Below, in pieces: positions 1 through 6,969 of a stretch of DNA of 7,418 nt (position 1 is its first letter; each line of letters begins with the position of its first letter). The notes under the pieces were generated by a model, which had not been told where the DNA came from, ran no database searches, and was given only the letters and a program-made list of their open reading frames with translations. Position numbers and translations under genes: made by a program. The stretch comes from an uncultured Flammeovirgaceae bacterium (GTDB lineage Bacteria; Bacteroidota; Bacteroidia; Cytophagales; Cyclobacteriaceae): contig CAMLLI010000188.1 of the NCBI GenBank assembly GCA_946480685.1, positions 1-7,418 of the forward strand, written 5' to 3'.

Positions 1-1007
1 AAATCAATATAGAATTTATAGAGTTGTAAGCTGAGATTGTTGAGTCCTGACGGAAAGAGCGTTGTCTCAAGAATAGCATCGTGCCACCACTCCCACGCAG
101 ATTTACCCGGCTTGATCCACGATGTATTGCTGATCACAGAAGGCGTAGCAAGTTTAAAAATGAGTTCGTTGTTAAGCAGATCAACATCTTTTTCAGAGAC
201 AATAACAACGCGCCACGGAAAAGTTCGGGTGCCTTTTGTTTTGGCGAGATAATCTTCGCGAGTCAGCACGCGATGGTATGCATATACATCATCCGGATCG
301 GACACAGTTTTCGGATATTGCGCCCATTTACCTTTCACTCCGTTTTGTCCATTCCGCTCCAGGTACATACCGGGATAATCAAACAGATCCGCTTCGGCAA
401 CAACCATGCGTATACCGGCTTGTTCATACGAGAATAACGTTGGTGTGACTGAAAATTTGTTGGTGGCTATATCTGCGAGTGAAGTATACGTTGAATAGGC
501 GCGCTCCCACGAACGCATCTGCGGATCCGCTTCCGGAAATACGACACTTGGTACCGAAGTAAAATTAAACGAAGCTTCTTCTGATTGTACATTTACTTCA
601 CCAGCCATCGCAGTGGTAAACCGATATGCAACGCCTTCGTCATACGCGCGGAAGATCAGGGCATACTGCTCCGTAAAATTTACCGTGAGTTCGTTAAAGT
701 GATCGCTTACCGTTGGCGATTTTCCATAGGGGCGTGTGATGGTTTCGTTTACACTGCGGGTACTTGTACTTTGCACCGTTCCGTTCTTGCCTGGAGATAT
801 ACCATTGCTGAGTGTGAGCGATATTGCGGAAGGTGCTACGAGCTGCTCACCGCGAAGCGTTACATCGTACTTAACATCGGTGCCTACATGTACATTTATT
901 TTGAGTGATCCGTTCGGTGATGTAACAATATATTCCTGCGCACGCGTATGGCCTGTATACAAACCTATAATTACCACCAGGAAACAAAAACATCTCTGTA
1001 TATTCAT
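1..1007 (-). CDS. GH97 family glycosidase, N-terminal part (gene runs off the left edge)
   Basis: The gene starts at the ATG at 1007-1005 and stays open to the window edge, giving 335 complete residues. Residues 1-23 look like a signal peptide (hydrophobic FLVVIIGLY, then TRA before Q24), so the enzyme is probably periplasmic or exported. Residues 24 to about 290 match the GH97 N-terminal beta-sandwich domain: FRAYDEGVAYRF (119-130), AEADLFDYPGMYL (204-216) and TRTFPWRV (260-267). The catalytic barrel begins at SWIKPGKSAWEWWHDA (296-311). GH97 contains inverting alpha-glucosidases (SusB-like) and retaining alpha-galactosidases. From memory, the KPGK-AWEWW form is more typical of the retaining group than SusB's version of this segment, so alpha-galactosidase is my preferred guess. 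The residues that decide it lie beyond the window. It is the last visible gene of the operon, 10 nt after the epimerase. Family call firm, substrate uncertain. Confidence 0.9.
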   Translation of the reverse strand, partial: MNIQRCFCFLVVIIGLYTGHTRAQEYIVTSPNGSLKINVHVGTDVKYDVTLRGEQLVAPSAISLTLSNGISPGKNGTVQSTSTRSVNETITRPYGKSPTVSDHFNELTVNFTEQYALIFRAYDEGVAYRFTTAMAGEVNVQSEEASFNFTSVPSVVFPEADPQMRSWERAYSTYTSLADIATNKFSVTPTLFSYEQAGIRMVVAEADLFDYPGMYLERNGQNGVKGKWAQYPKTVSDPDDVYAYHRVLTREDYLAKTKGTRTFPWRVVIVSEKDVDLLNNELIFKLATPSVISNTSWIKPGKSAWEWWHDAILETTLFPSGLNNLSLQLYKFYID

Positions 1008-1017
1008 AGCTTTACAT

Positions 1018-2076
1018 TTAATCTATTTCAGTAGCCACGCCAAACCGGTATATGATTTTTTCGTTGTAACCTTTATCCGGATTCACTACCGTGGAAGGAA
1101 AATGCGCATGATTAGGACTATCCGGAAAATACTGACACTCCAGGCAAACACCCGCAAACGGCTTGTAAGCTTCCGCATGATGCGTCTGTGAAACGCTCGA
1201 CAGAAAATCTCCGCTATATACCTGCATACCCGGATACGTAGTATATACTTCGAGTACACGGCCGGTTTCCAAATCGCTCAACCGGCTCCTTAAAATATCT
1301 TGCTGTCCGCTGTTATTGAAGATATAGTAATGATTCAGGCCTTCATGGTTTTGTGATTCCGTGTTGATCTTGTCACCAATCCGTGTCTCATTTTCAAATG
1401 AATATTTACCGGCCGGTAATATCCTGCCGGTTGGTATATATTGGTTTGTGGTTTCGAGTATCTCCGATGAACCAATCTGCAAGTGATGATCCTGAATAGT
1501 ATACCGGCATGCAGAAAGATTGAAGTATGCATGGTTGGTAAAATTCAAAACGGTTGCCTGATCCGTAATGGCATCGTAGCTGATCTGCAGTTGCTGATCA
1601 TCAGTCCAGGTATAGCTTACTTTTAATTGGACATTCCCCGGGAAGCCGCCTTCACCATCCATGCTCGAAACTCTAAATACTATACCGTTGTCCTGTAGTT
1701 TATAATCAAATACCTGCGCATGGAATCCCCGATAACCACCGTGATTTGTATTTCCGTTATCGTTCTGATCCAGCGAATATACTTTGCCATTCAGCATGAA
1801 CCGTGCACCACCAATACGATTTGCAAACCGTCCCACGGTACTGCCGATATAGCATGTGTCATGCAGGTATCCCGCCAGTGTAGGAAATCCCAATACAACA
1901 TTGCCGGTGATACCTTTTGCATCGGGCACCACTACGGATACCAGTGTAGCACCATAGTTGGTCAACTCTATATATGTTCCCTTTGCATTGGTTAAACGAA
2001 ACAGGTATATATCTTTACCTGCATAATATCCCCACGCAACGCGGGATATATTTTCGGTAAGCTGTTTGGCTGCCAT
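1018..2076 (-). CDS. galM: Aldose 1-epimerase (galactose mutarotase)
   Basis: This 352-residue protein is of normal length for the family and has no signal peptide, so it should act in the cytoplasm. It would interconvert alpha and beta anomers of galactose, glucose or a similar aldose released by the neighbouring glycosidases. Family landmarks appear in order: GRFANRI (82-88), NHGG with H112, TNHAYFNL with the second active-site histidine H182, and CLECQYFPDSPNHAHFPST with the expected catalytic base E313. One substrate-contact position differs: the usual G-x-D-H motif reads GLNH here, so N248 replaces the aspartate (D243 in the Lactococcus lactis enzyme). The ATG at 2076 follows the GH95 stop codon with one intervening base, which implies translational coupling. 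The GH97 start lies 10 nt downstream. No strong ribosome-binding sequence is seen. Confidence 0.93.
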   Translation of the reverse strand: MAAKQLTENISRVAWGYYAGKDIYLFRLTNAKGTYIELTNYGATLVSVVVPDAKGITGNVVLGFPTLAGYLHDTCYIGSTVGRFANRIGGARFMLNGKVYSLDQNDNGNTNHGGYRGFHAQVFDYKLQDNGIVFRVSSMDGEGGFPGNVQLKVSYTWTDDQQLQISYDAITDQATVLNFTNHAYFNLSACRYTIQDHHLQIGSSEILETTNQYIPTGRILPAGKYSFENETRIGDKINTESQNHEGLNHYYIFNNSGQQDILRSRLSDLETGRVLEVYTTYPGMQVYSGDFLSSVSQTHHAEAYKPFAGVCLECQYFPDSPNHAHFPSTVVNPDKGYNEKIIYRFGVATEID

Positions 2077-2077
2077 G

Positions 2078-4438
2078 CTATAGTTTCCGAGACGTTATCT
2101 CCTGCACCTTTCCCGCTATTTTGATCTTGACCTTTTCAGGCTTTGCAGAAGCAACGCTGTATGTTGTAATCACACCGTTCTTCCACTCGAAGTCTACCAC
2201 AAAATTACCGCGTGCTTTCAGCCCGGTAACTTTACCCGACTTCTTCCAGGCATCCGGTATAGCAGGTATAAATTCTATATATCCGTCATGACTTTGCAAA
2301 AGCATCTCCGCTATACCCGCTGTGCCGCCAAAGTTTCCATCGATCTGAAACGGAGGTCCTGCTGATAACATATTCGGATATGTACCGCCACCACCTCCGT
2401 AGTTGATGTGCGTGTCGTATGTAGGCAGTAACAACTCTTTCAATAATTTATAAGCACGATTGCCTTCGCGCAGTCGCGCCCAGAACAACAGCTTATATGC
2501 TTTCGACCATCCGGGGCTGTCGTCACCTCGTACTTCGAGTGTTTTCTTACAGGCCTCTGCAAGATCCGGAGCACGATCCGGTGTGATCAGCGATGCGGGA
2601 TATAGTCCGTAGAGATGAGAAATATGACGGTGCTTTTTGTCAGCTTCCGGGTATTCCTCCAGCCACTCCATGAGTCTTCCATCCGAAGCAATTTGTCCGG
2701 CAGGAGGAAGTTTTGATAGTTTTTTACGAAGTACTTCTCTGAACTCCGGGTCCGTGTTCAGCAGTTCACTCGCGGTAATAACATTGGTAAACAGTTCGCG
2801 CGTTATCTGGTTGTCAATCGTTGGTCCCATACACACATTTACATGTTTACCGTTGGGCATAACAAATGAATTCTCCGGTGATACCGAAGGTGCCGTTACC
2901 AGCCATTTGTTCTTCGGTTCTTCTACCAGTACACTGTTATAGAATTGTGCTGAACCTTTCAGTATGGGGTATATTTGCCTGAGGTAGGCTATATCTTTTG
3001 TGAATGCATAGTGCTCCCATAAATTATTACAAAGCCAGCCGGAACCCGATGTTGTTGATCCCCACGAAGCGTCTTCGCCGGGCTCGGTATAGCCCCATAT
3101 ATTGGTGATCACGTGTGCTACCCAACCTTCTGCGTTATAGTATGCTTTTGCAGTTCGTTCACCTGACGGTACCAAACCTCCTACCAGGTCAGCCAATGGT
3201 AAATTCAGTTCGGAGAGATTGGACACTTCTACCGGCCAGTGGTTCATTTGTACGTTAACATCGAGATGGTAATCACCATTCCACGGAGTCTGTACCTGGT
3301 TTGCCCAAAGCCCTTGCAAATTAGGAGGCAGTAATCCAACCCGTGTACTGCTGATCGTCAGGTAGCGACCAAACTGGTAGAACAATACCGGTATACCATT
3401 ATCCGCTTCGGGATTTTTATAAAATGCTTCGAGTCGTTTATCCGTAGGTAACTTTTCATTGGCACTGCTGCCGAGATCAACCGTTACGCGATCAAACAAT
3501 TTTCTATAGTTAGTGATATGTTCCTTCTTCAGCGCGGTATATGACTTACCCGTTGCGCGCTTCAACGCCTCTGCATTTTTTTCGCGAAACGGAGATTTCC
3601 TGAAATCCGTGGCTGCGGCTATATATAGTATAATCTCCGTAGCGCCTTTCACTACAATCGACTTGTCAGTTAATGTCACATTGCCGTCTTTTATAATCGG
3701 CTTCACAAGAACTTCATACTGCATGCCTTTACCATCGGTTCCGTTGTTAAGTTGTCCGGTCATACGCAGCATATCCTGATATACCGATGTGATGAATCGC
3801 TCGGGGCGATCTAATGAAATTGTCCCGTTAAGCGCTCCCTTTTTTCCCGCAGTAAATTTTACAACATTTACATCGTCTGAAAAACTTGTAAAATACTCTC
3901 GGGTATAGACGACATTGTTTACCGTAAACGAAGTTCCTGCAACCGCATCGTTCAGCGACAGTGCCCGCGTGTAGTTTGTAAAGGATGGCTCCCGTGTACC
4001 CTGTACGTTGTAGTCGAACGCTACCTGGAGACTTCCTAGCACCTGGTAACAACCGAATGGAACGTTGGCACCACTGCCTCTCCCCGATCCTTTTCCTTCA
4101 CATACAAATGATTTATTGATGAGTGCTTCTGCTTCGTCATTTTTACCTTGCATCAGCAAACTCCGGATAGCCGGCAAATGTTCGTGTGCGGTATATTTGT
4201 TAGCATCCTGTGGCGAACCTGACCAGAGTGTGATGTCGTTGAGCACGATCGTTTCTTTGTGAACACCACCATCGGGCATCATTCCCAAACGGCCATTACC
4301 GAGCGGAAGCGTCTCTTCCCACATCGCAGCCGGTTTATCATACCATAATTTCAGAGTCTGCGTGTAGCCATACGTTGTGCTCAGAAGCACGATACAGCTT
4401 ACCCGGATTATCAAAAACATTTGTCTCATTTTTTGCAT
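2078..4438 (-). CDS. GH95 family glycosidase, probable secreted alpha-L-fucosidase
   Basis: The protein has 786 residues, typical for GH95. A hydrophobic N-terminus (about residues 8-20, MFLIIRVSCIVLL region) looks like a signal peptide, so it should act outside the cytoplasm. The N-terminal beta-sandwich opens with LWYDKPAAMWEETLPLGNGR (31-50). The alpha/alpha-barrel carries HLDVNVQMNHWP (391-402), APSVSPEN (516-523), HRHISHLYGLYP (603-614) and QIDGNFGG (698-705), and a beta domain follows. By analogy with Bifidobacterium bifidum AfcA, E522 is the general acid, and D700 with N395 activates water. H391 matches the histidine linked to fucose recognition. D393 sits where AfcA has Asn421. GH95 enzymes cleave terminal alpha-L-fucose, usually alpha-1,2, or alpha-L-galactose. 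The start at 4438 is not certain: Met4 and Met7 are in-frame alternatives, and Met4 has an A-rich run just before it. The porter lies 114 nt upstream and galM 1 nt downstream. Confidence 0.92.
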   Translation of the reverse strand: MQKMRQMFLIIRVSCIVLLSTTYGYTQTLKLWYDKPAAMWEETLPLGNGRLGMMPDGGVHKETIVLNDITLWSGSPQDANKYTAHEHLPAIRSLLMQGKNDEAEALINKSFVCEGKGSGRGSGANVPFGCYQVLGSLQVAFDYNVQGTREPSFTNYTRALSLNDAVAGTSFTVNNVVYTREYFTSFSDDVNVVKFTAGKKGALNGTISLDRPERFITSVYQDMLRMTGQLNNGTDGKGMQYEVLVKPIIKDGNVTLTDKSIVVKGATEIILYIAAATDFRKSPFREKNAEALKRATGKSYTALKKEHITNYRKLFDRVTVDLGSSANEKLPTDKRLEAFYKNPEADNGIPVLFYQFGRYLTISSTRVGLLPPNLQGLWANQVQTPWNGDYHLDVNVQMNHWPVEVSNLSELNLPLADLVGGLVPSGERTAKAYYNAEGWVAHVITNIWGYTEPGEDASWGSTTSGSGWLCNNLWEHYAFTKDIAYLRQIYPILKGSAQFYNSVLVEEPKNKWLVTAPSVSPENSFVMPNGKHVNVCMGPTIDNQITRELFTNVITASELLNTDPEFREVLRKKLSKLPPAGQIASDGRLMEWLEEYPEADKKHRHISHLYGLYPASLITPDRAPDLAEACKKTLEVRGDDSPGWSKAYKLLFWARLREGNRAYKLLKELLLPTYDTHINYGGGGGTYPNMLSAGPPFQIDGNFGGTAGIAEMLLQSHDGYIEFIPAIPDAWKKSGKVTGLKARGNFVVDFEWKNGVITTYSVASAKPEKVKIKIAGKVQEITSRKL

Positions 4439-4552
4439 GCAGATTAAATTAGTTTGATCGAAGTCGTGTCAAAAACACGCGGGTAAAAATTCTGCATTTT
4501 TAGCATAGATTAAAACAGGGATCATCTTCCGTGACATCGTTATTTTGATAAA
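4439..4552 (-). other. 114-nt gap between porter and GH95 genes
   Basis: This is the only sizeable break inside the four-gene minus-strand cluster. It contains a small perfect inverted repeat at 4465-4479 (arms CGTGT and ACACG, 5-nt loop), which is too short and lacks the U-tract of a normal terminator. Reading towards GH95, TTG is followed 18 nt later by TAATTTAA, a poor match to the Bacteroidota TAnnTTTG -7 box. The 21-bp paired operator seen upstream of the porter is absent. I treat the gap as a probable intra-operon leader for GH95. A weak internal promoter cannot be excluded. Confidence 0.3.
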
Positions 4553-5884
4553 TCAATGACGAATGATTTCGGTTTCGAATTGTTCCAGTGTTTTGCCTTT
4601 TGTTTCCGGTGCAAACTTCAGCAGGATGATAAAGTATATAAAGCATATAGCCGAGAACAGAAAGAACGTCTGTGGTGCATCCAGCAACTCGATCAATACC
4701 GGGAAGCCGTACGCCAACGCGAAACACGCAACCCATAGACTACACGTTGCTACCGATACGGCTATACCCCTGATCTTCGAAGGAAAAATCTCGGAGATCA
4801 ACACCCACGTTACCGGTGCGAGCGTTGCAGCGTACGTTGCTATAAAGGCAAGCACAAAGAACGTAAGTATATATCCTTCAAAAAGATTGAAGTAGTAACA
4901 GATCCCTACGAGCAGCAACCACAGCGCCATCAGCGATGAACCTGCAAGCATGAGTTTCTTCCGACCAAGCTTATCGACAAGCTGCATCGCTACGAGCGTA
5001 AAAATGAGGTTAATAGCTCCGATCATGATCTGCTGAAAGAGCTGGTCCTGCACATTCATGCCGGCTTTCTCAAAAATGATCGGTGCGTAAAAGAATATAG
5101 CGTTTGCTCCGGAAATCTGTTGGAAGACTGCCATCGTGATTCCCAGCATAACGATAAACGTTATTCCCGGGCGAATCAAATCAGTAAGTTTACCTTTCAC
5201 ATCCGTGCTCATACGGGTTTGTATACTACGGATTTCATCTTCCACTTGCTTCTCATTGCCATTCAGCCTTTGTAAAACAAGTCGCGCATCATCGACACGT
5301 TTTCTGTTGATAAGCCAGCGCGGACTCTCAGGCACAAGGAATACACATATAAAAAATACAACCGCAGGTATAGCACCGGAAGTAAACATCCAACGCCAGT
5401 TATTCTCGACATCCGCCAACAGGTAATTCGAGAAGTATGCCAGCAATATTCCGATAACTACGGTGAGCTGATTAACGGATACCATGCGTCCGCGTATAGA
5501 TGCCGGGCTTACCTCTGCTATATATAGGGGCGACAGCATGGATGCTGCACCTACACCAATACCAGCAATGATGCGCCACACGATGAGCATACTATAGCTA
5601 CCCGCCCACCCCATAAAAACAGATGAAAGCATAAATATACCGGACGCGATGATCAACGGAAATTTTCTTCCAAAGCGGTCAGCGCAATACCCGGTGATCA
5701 GCGTCCCTATGATGCATCCTATATATAGCGAACTGCCTGTCCAGCCGAGTTCTGCTTCGGTGAGGTTATAGTATGGCTGTATAAACGGAATGGTGCCCGA
5801 GAAAATGGCGATGTCGAATCCGAACAACAAACCACCAAAGGCAGCGATGAGACTTATTAACAGGATATAGGATTTATTCGCCAT
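4553..5884 (-). CDS. MFS sugar porter (XylE/GLUT-like), sugar:proton symporter
   Basis: The 443-residue protein has the twelve-segment pattern and all hallmark motifs of the sugar porter family (TC 2.A.1.1). GFDIAIFSG (22-30) carries D24 at the proton-coupling position. ADRFGRK (68-74) is the loop 2-3 motif. GIGVGAASMLSPLYIAEVSP spans 108-127, and VPESPRWL (184-191) ends the first half. QQISGANAIFFYAP (255-268) supplies Q255, Q256 and N261, equivalent to sugar-contacting Q288, Q289 and N294 of E. coli XylE. VDKLGRKK (303-310), PVTWVLISEIFP (357-368) and PETKGKTLEQF (426-436) complete the set. It resides in the inner membrane. The substrate could be galactose, glucose, xylose or arabinose. Fucose normally uses a different MFS branch (FucP), so L-fucose is less likely. 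It is probably the first gene of the glycosidase operon, with the paired operator 51-72 nt before its ATG. Confidence 0.93.
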   Translation of the reverse strand: MANKSYILLISLIAAFGGLLFGFDIAIFSGTIPFIQPYYNLTEAELGWTGSSLYIGCIIGTLITGYCADRFGRKFPLIIASGIFMLSSVFMGWAGSYSMLIVWRIIAGIGVGAASMLSPLYIAEVSPASIRGRMVSVNQLTVVIGILLAYFSNYLLADVENNWRWMFTSGAIPAVVFFICVFLVPESPRWLINRKRVDDARLVLQRLNGNEKQVEDEIRSIQTRMSTDVKGKLTDLIRPGITFIVMLGITMAVFQQISGANAIFFYAPIIFEKAGMNVQDQLFQQIMIGAINLIFTLVAMQLVDKLGRKKLMLAGSSLMALWLLLVGICYYFNLFEGYILTFFVLAFIATYAATLAPVTWVLISEIFPSKIRGIAVSVATCSLWVACFALAYGFPVLIELLDAPQTFFLFSAICFIYFIILLKFAPETKGKTLEQFETEIIRH

Positions 5885-5900
5885 TCAGAAATCGTTTATA

Positions 5901-5908
5901 CAAATCTG
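5901..5908 (-). promoter_or_regulatory. Candidate -7 box of the porter operon
   Basis: On the minus strand this reads CAGATTTG, one mismatch from the Bacteroidota consensus TAnnTTTG. It begins 24 nt upstream of the porter ATG. No good TTG is present at the -33 distance. Instead that position is occupied by the proximal operator half-site, as expected for a promoter that needs an activator. The box starts at base 28 counted from the first base of the proximal half-site, the same offset as upstream of the divergent DUF5107 gene. The implied leader is short, roughly 10-15 nt. Confidence 0.45.
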
Positions 5909-5922
5909 TGATGAAAATTCAA

Positions 5923-5956
5923 CCGTTTGAATGGAGAATTGAACGATTATGATGGA
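5923..5956 (-). promoter_or_regulatory. Paired 21-bp direct-repeat operator upstream of the porter (predicted AraC-type site)
   Basis: Read towards the porter, two half-sites begin exactly 21 bp apart: TCCATCATAATCG (5956-5944) and TCCATTCAAACGG (5935-5923). Direct repeats two helical turns apart are the usual binding pattern of AraC-family dimers. The same arrangement, in the same orientation to the gene, lies upstream of the DUF5107 gene at 6914-6947. Across the four half-sites the pattern is about TCCATYnAAAnnG. The proximal half-site lies 51 nt and the distal one 72 nt upstream of the ATG. A perfect palindrome, ATTCAA-ccgt-TTGAAT (5917-5932), overlaps the proximal half-site but has no counterpart at the other operator. 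Confidence 0.55.
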
Positions 5957-6019
5957 TTTTCTTATGATTTAACCAACAAGCGGCAGAATTCATTTCCAGT
6001 ATGCTCTCCATGAACCTGA

Positions 6020-6901
6020 TCACTCTTTTTTATTCCGGTATTCCATCGGGGAAATGCCCATTATCTTAGTGAAGAGCCTTGAAAAATAATACGGGTCTTC
6101 GATGCCCAGCTTCAGTGCAATCTCGTTGATGCGCAACGTTGTGAACAACAGGTATTGACATGCACGCTGGATTTTTAAATGATTAAAGTATATAATGGGT
6201 GAATAGCCTGTCTTCTTTCTGAATATACTCGAGTAATGCGATACGGATAAATTTACCGATGCTGCAAGTTCTTCTAACGTCAAGGATTTATCGAGATGCT
6301 CCTGCATGTAGCTAATAGACACATCCACCTGGTCTTTCTCTGCGTGTAGCCCGGACGTGAACTTGTCTGCGAATGATAATGAGGCAACGAAGTATTGAAA
6401 ACTTACACTGGCATAAATGAGATTGTCCAGGCTATAGCCGCCTTCCAGGTTTTTATACATAGAATCAAACACACGGATGCGCTCTTCCAGGAAGATCGCA
6501 TAGTTTACAAAACTCTTCGCCTGCCTGGACAACAACGATGCGAAGTATGTACTTTGTGATCCCTTGAAGTGCATCCAATATATAGTCCACGGATTATCTT
6601 CATCAGCGCCATACTTGTGCGGCATGTTTGCAGGAATGACCAGGTAATGATTGGGATTCACTTCAATTCGTCCTGCGGGGATTTCAAGCCAGCCCTTTCC
6701 TTCTATACAATATATAAGTATACTTTGTGATATACCCGAAGGTCGTTCGCGGTAATGATACTGCGCACGCGGATAGAAACCTACATCAGTTATGAACAAG
6801 CCGTTGACCGGTGCTGTTTGTTCACATACCTCGAGTATCTTTTTCGGAAGGACAATCGCTTTTTGTCCTTCAAATCCCTCCTGTTTACGAATTGTACTCA
6901 T
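6020..6901 (-). CDS. AraC-family transcriptional regulator
   Basis: Numbering is from the start I prefer, the ATG at 6901 (293 residues). An AraC-type cupin sensor domain occupies about residues 31-150, with ITDVGFYPRAQYHYRERPSG (37-56) and IPANMPHKYGADEDNPWTIY (89-108), both typical of Bacteroidota regulators in sugar loci. The C-terminus is the two-helix-turn-helix DNA-binding domain: LTLEELAASVNLSVSHYSSI (207-226) and a second unit around LRINEIALKLGIEDPYYFSR (256-275), ending in GISPMEYR. The frame stays open to an ATG at 6979, but the extra 26 residues resemble no family member, would leave only 8 nt before the divergent gene, and coincide with a predicted promoter and operator. It likely senses a sugar from the substrate glycan and activates both flanking transcription units. 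The porter begins 135 nt downstream, with no clear terminator between them. Confidence 0.9.
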   Translation of the reverse strand: MSTIRKQEGFEGQKAIVLPKKILEVCEQTAPVNGLFITDVGFYPRAQYHYRERPSGISQSILIYCIEGKGWLEIPAGRIEVNPNHYLVIPANMPHKYGADEDNPWTIYWMHFKGSQSTYFASLLSRQAKSFVNYAIFLEERIRVFDSMYKNLEGGYSLDNLIYASVSFQYFVASLSFADKFTSGLHAEKDQVDVSISYMQEHLDKSLTLEELAASVNLSVSHYSSIFRKKTGYSPIIYFNHLKIQRACQYLLFTTLRINEIALKLGIEDPYYFSRLFTKIMGISPMEYRNKKE

Positions 6902-6913
6902 ACCATAACATTG

Positions 6914-6947
6914 TCCATCAAAAGCGAAAATTAGTCCATCGAAGCAG
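6914..6947 (+). promoter_or_regulatory. Paired 21-bp direct-repeat operator in the divergent intergenic region
   Basis: Two half-sites begin exactly 21 bp apart on the plus strand: TCCATCAAAAGCG (6914-6926) and TCCATCGAAGCAG (6935-6947). Counting flanks, 6911-6922 and 6932-6943 agree at 10 of 12 positions. They lie 74 and 53 nt upstream of the DUF5107-type ATG, nearly the same distances as the matching pair upstream of the porter. The distal half-site is also about 12-25 nt upstream of the regulator's preferred start, where bound protein could block the regulator's own transcription. Confidence 0.55.
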
Positions 6948-6955
6948 AATTCCAA
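6926..6955 (-). promoter_or_regulatory. Candidate promoter of the AraC-type regulator
   Basis: On the minus strand TTG (6955-6953) is followed after 19 nt by TAATTTTC (6933-6926), which differs from TAnnTTTG only in the last base. This is a better -33/-7 pair than those of the two target genes, fitting basal expression of a regulator. Transcription would start near 6920, about 20 nt upstream of the ATG at 6901 and downstream of the ATG at 6979, so the longer form could not be made from it. The -7 box lies between the two operator half-sites, which implies negative autoregulation. Confidence 0.4.
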
Positions 6956-6961
6956 GCATTC

Positions 6962-6969
6962 TACTTTTA
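6962..6969 (+). promoter_or_regulatory. Candidate -7 box of the DUF5107-type gene
   Basis: This reads TACTTTTA, one mismatch from TAnnTTTG. It begins 26 nt upstream of the ATG at 6988. It starts at base 28 counted from the proximal operator half-site, exactly as at the porter promoter. No TTG is present at the -33 distance, so activator dependence is likely. The region between box and start codon is A/T-rich with no Shine-Dalgarno sequence. Confidence 0.4.

Noticed and set aside
37..1191. Plus-strand open frames opposite the GH97 and epimerase genes
   Set aside because: They overlap strongly supported minus-strand genes, show low-complexity or cysteine/serine-rich translations with no family resemblance, and have no promoter of their own.
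4439..4470. TTG-N18-TAATTTAA as a promoter for GH95
   Set aside because: The -7 match is poor in its conserved TTTG part and the operator motif is absent. Such matches are frequent in A/T-rich spacers.
4465..4479. Inverted repeat CGTGT-caaaa-ACACG as a transcription terminator after the porter
   Set aside because: The stem is only 5 bp with no following U-tract, and it lies close to the GH95 start, not after the porter stop.
4500..4736. Small open frame overlapping the porter 3' end on the same strand
   Set aside because: It lies almost entirely in another frame of the well-supported porter gene and has no recognisable motif or separate start signal.
3619..5728. Three copies of the palindrome CTATATATAG (3619-3628, 5518-5527, 5719-5728)
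   Set aside because: All three lie inside coding sequence and encode Leu-Tyr-Ile on the minus strand with the same codons. They reflect frequent use of ATA and TAT codons, not a repeat element.
5917..5932. Perfect palindrome ATTCAA-ccgt-TTGAAT upstream of the porter as the operator
   Set aside because: It has no counterpart upstream of the divergent DUF5107 gene, and AraC-family proteins usually bind direct repeats. The 21-bp direct repeat explains both promoters, so the palindrome is recorded only as an overlapping alternative.
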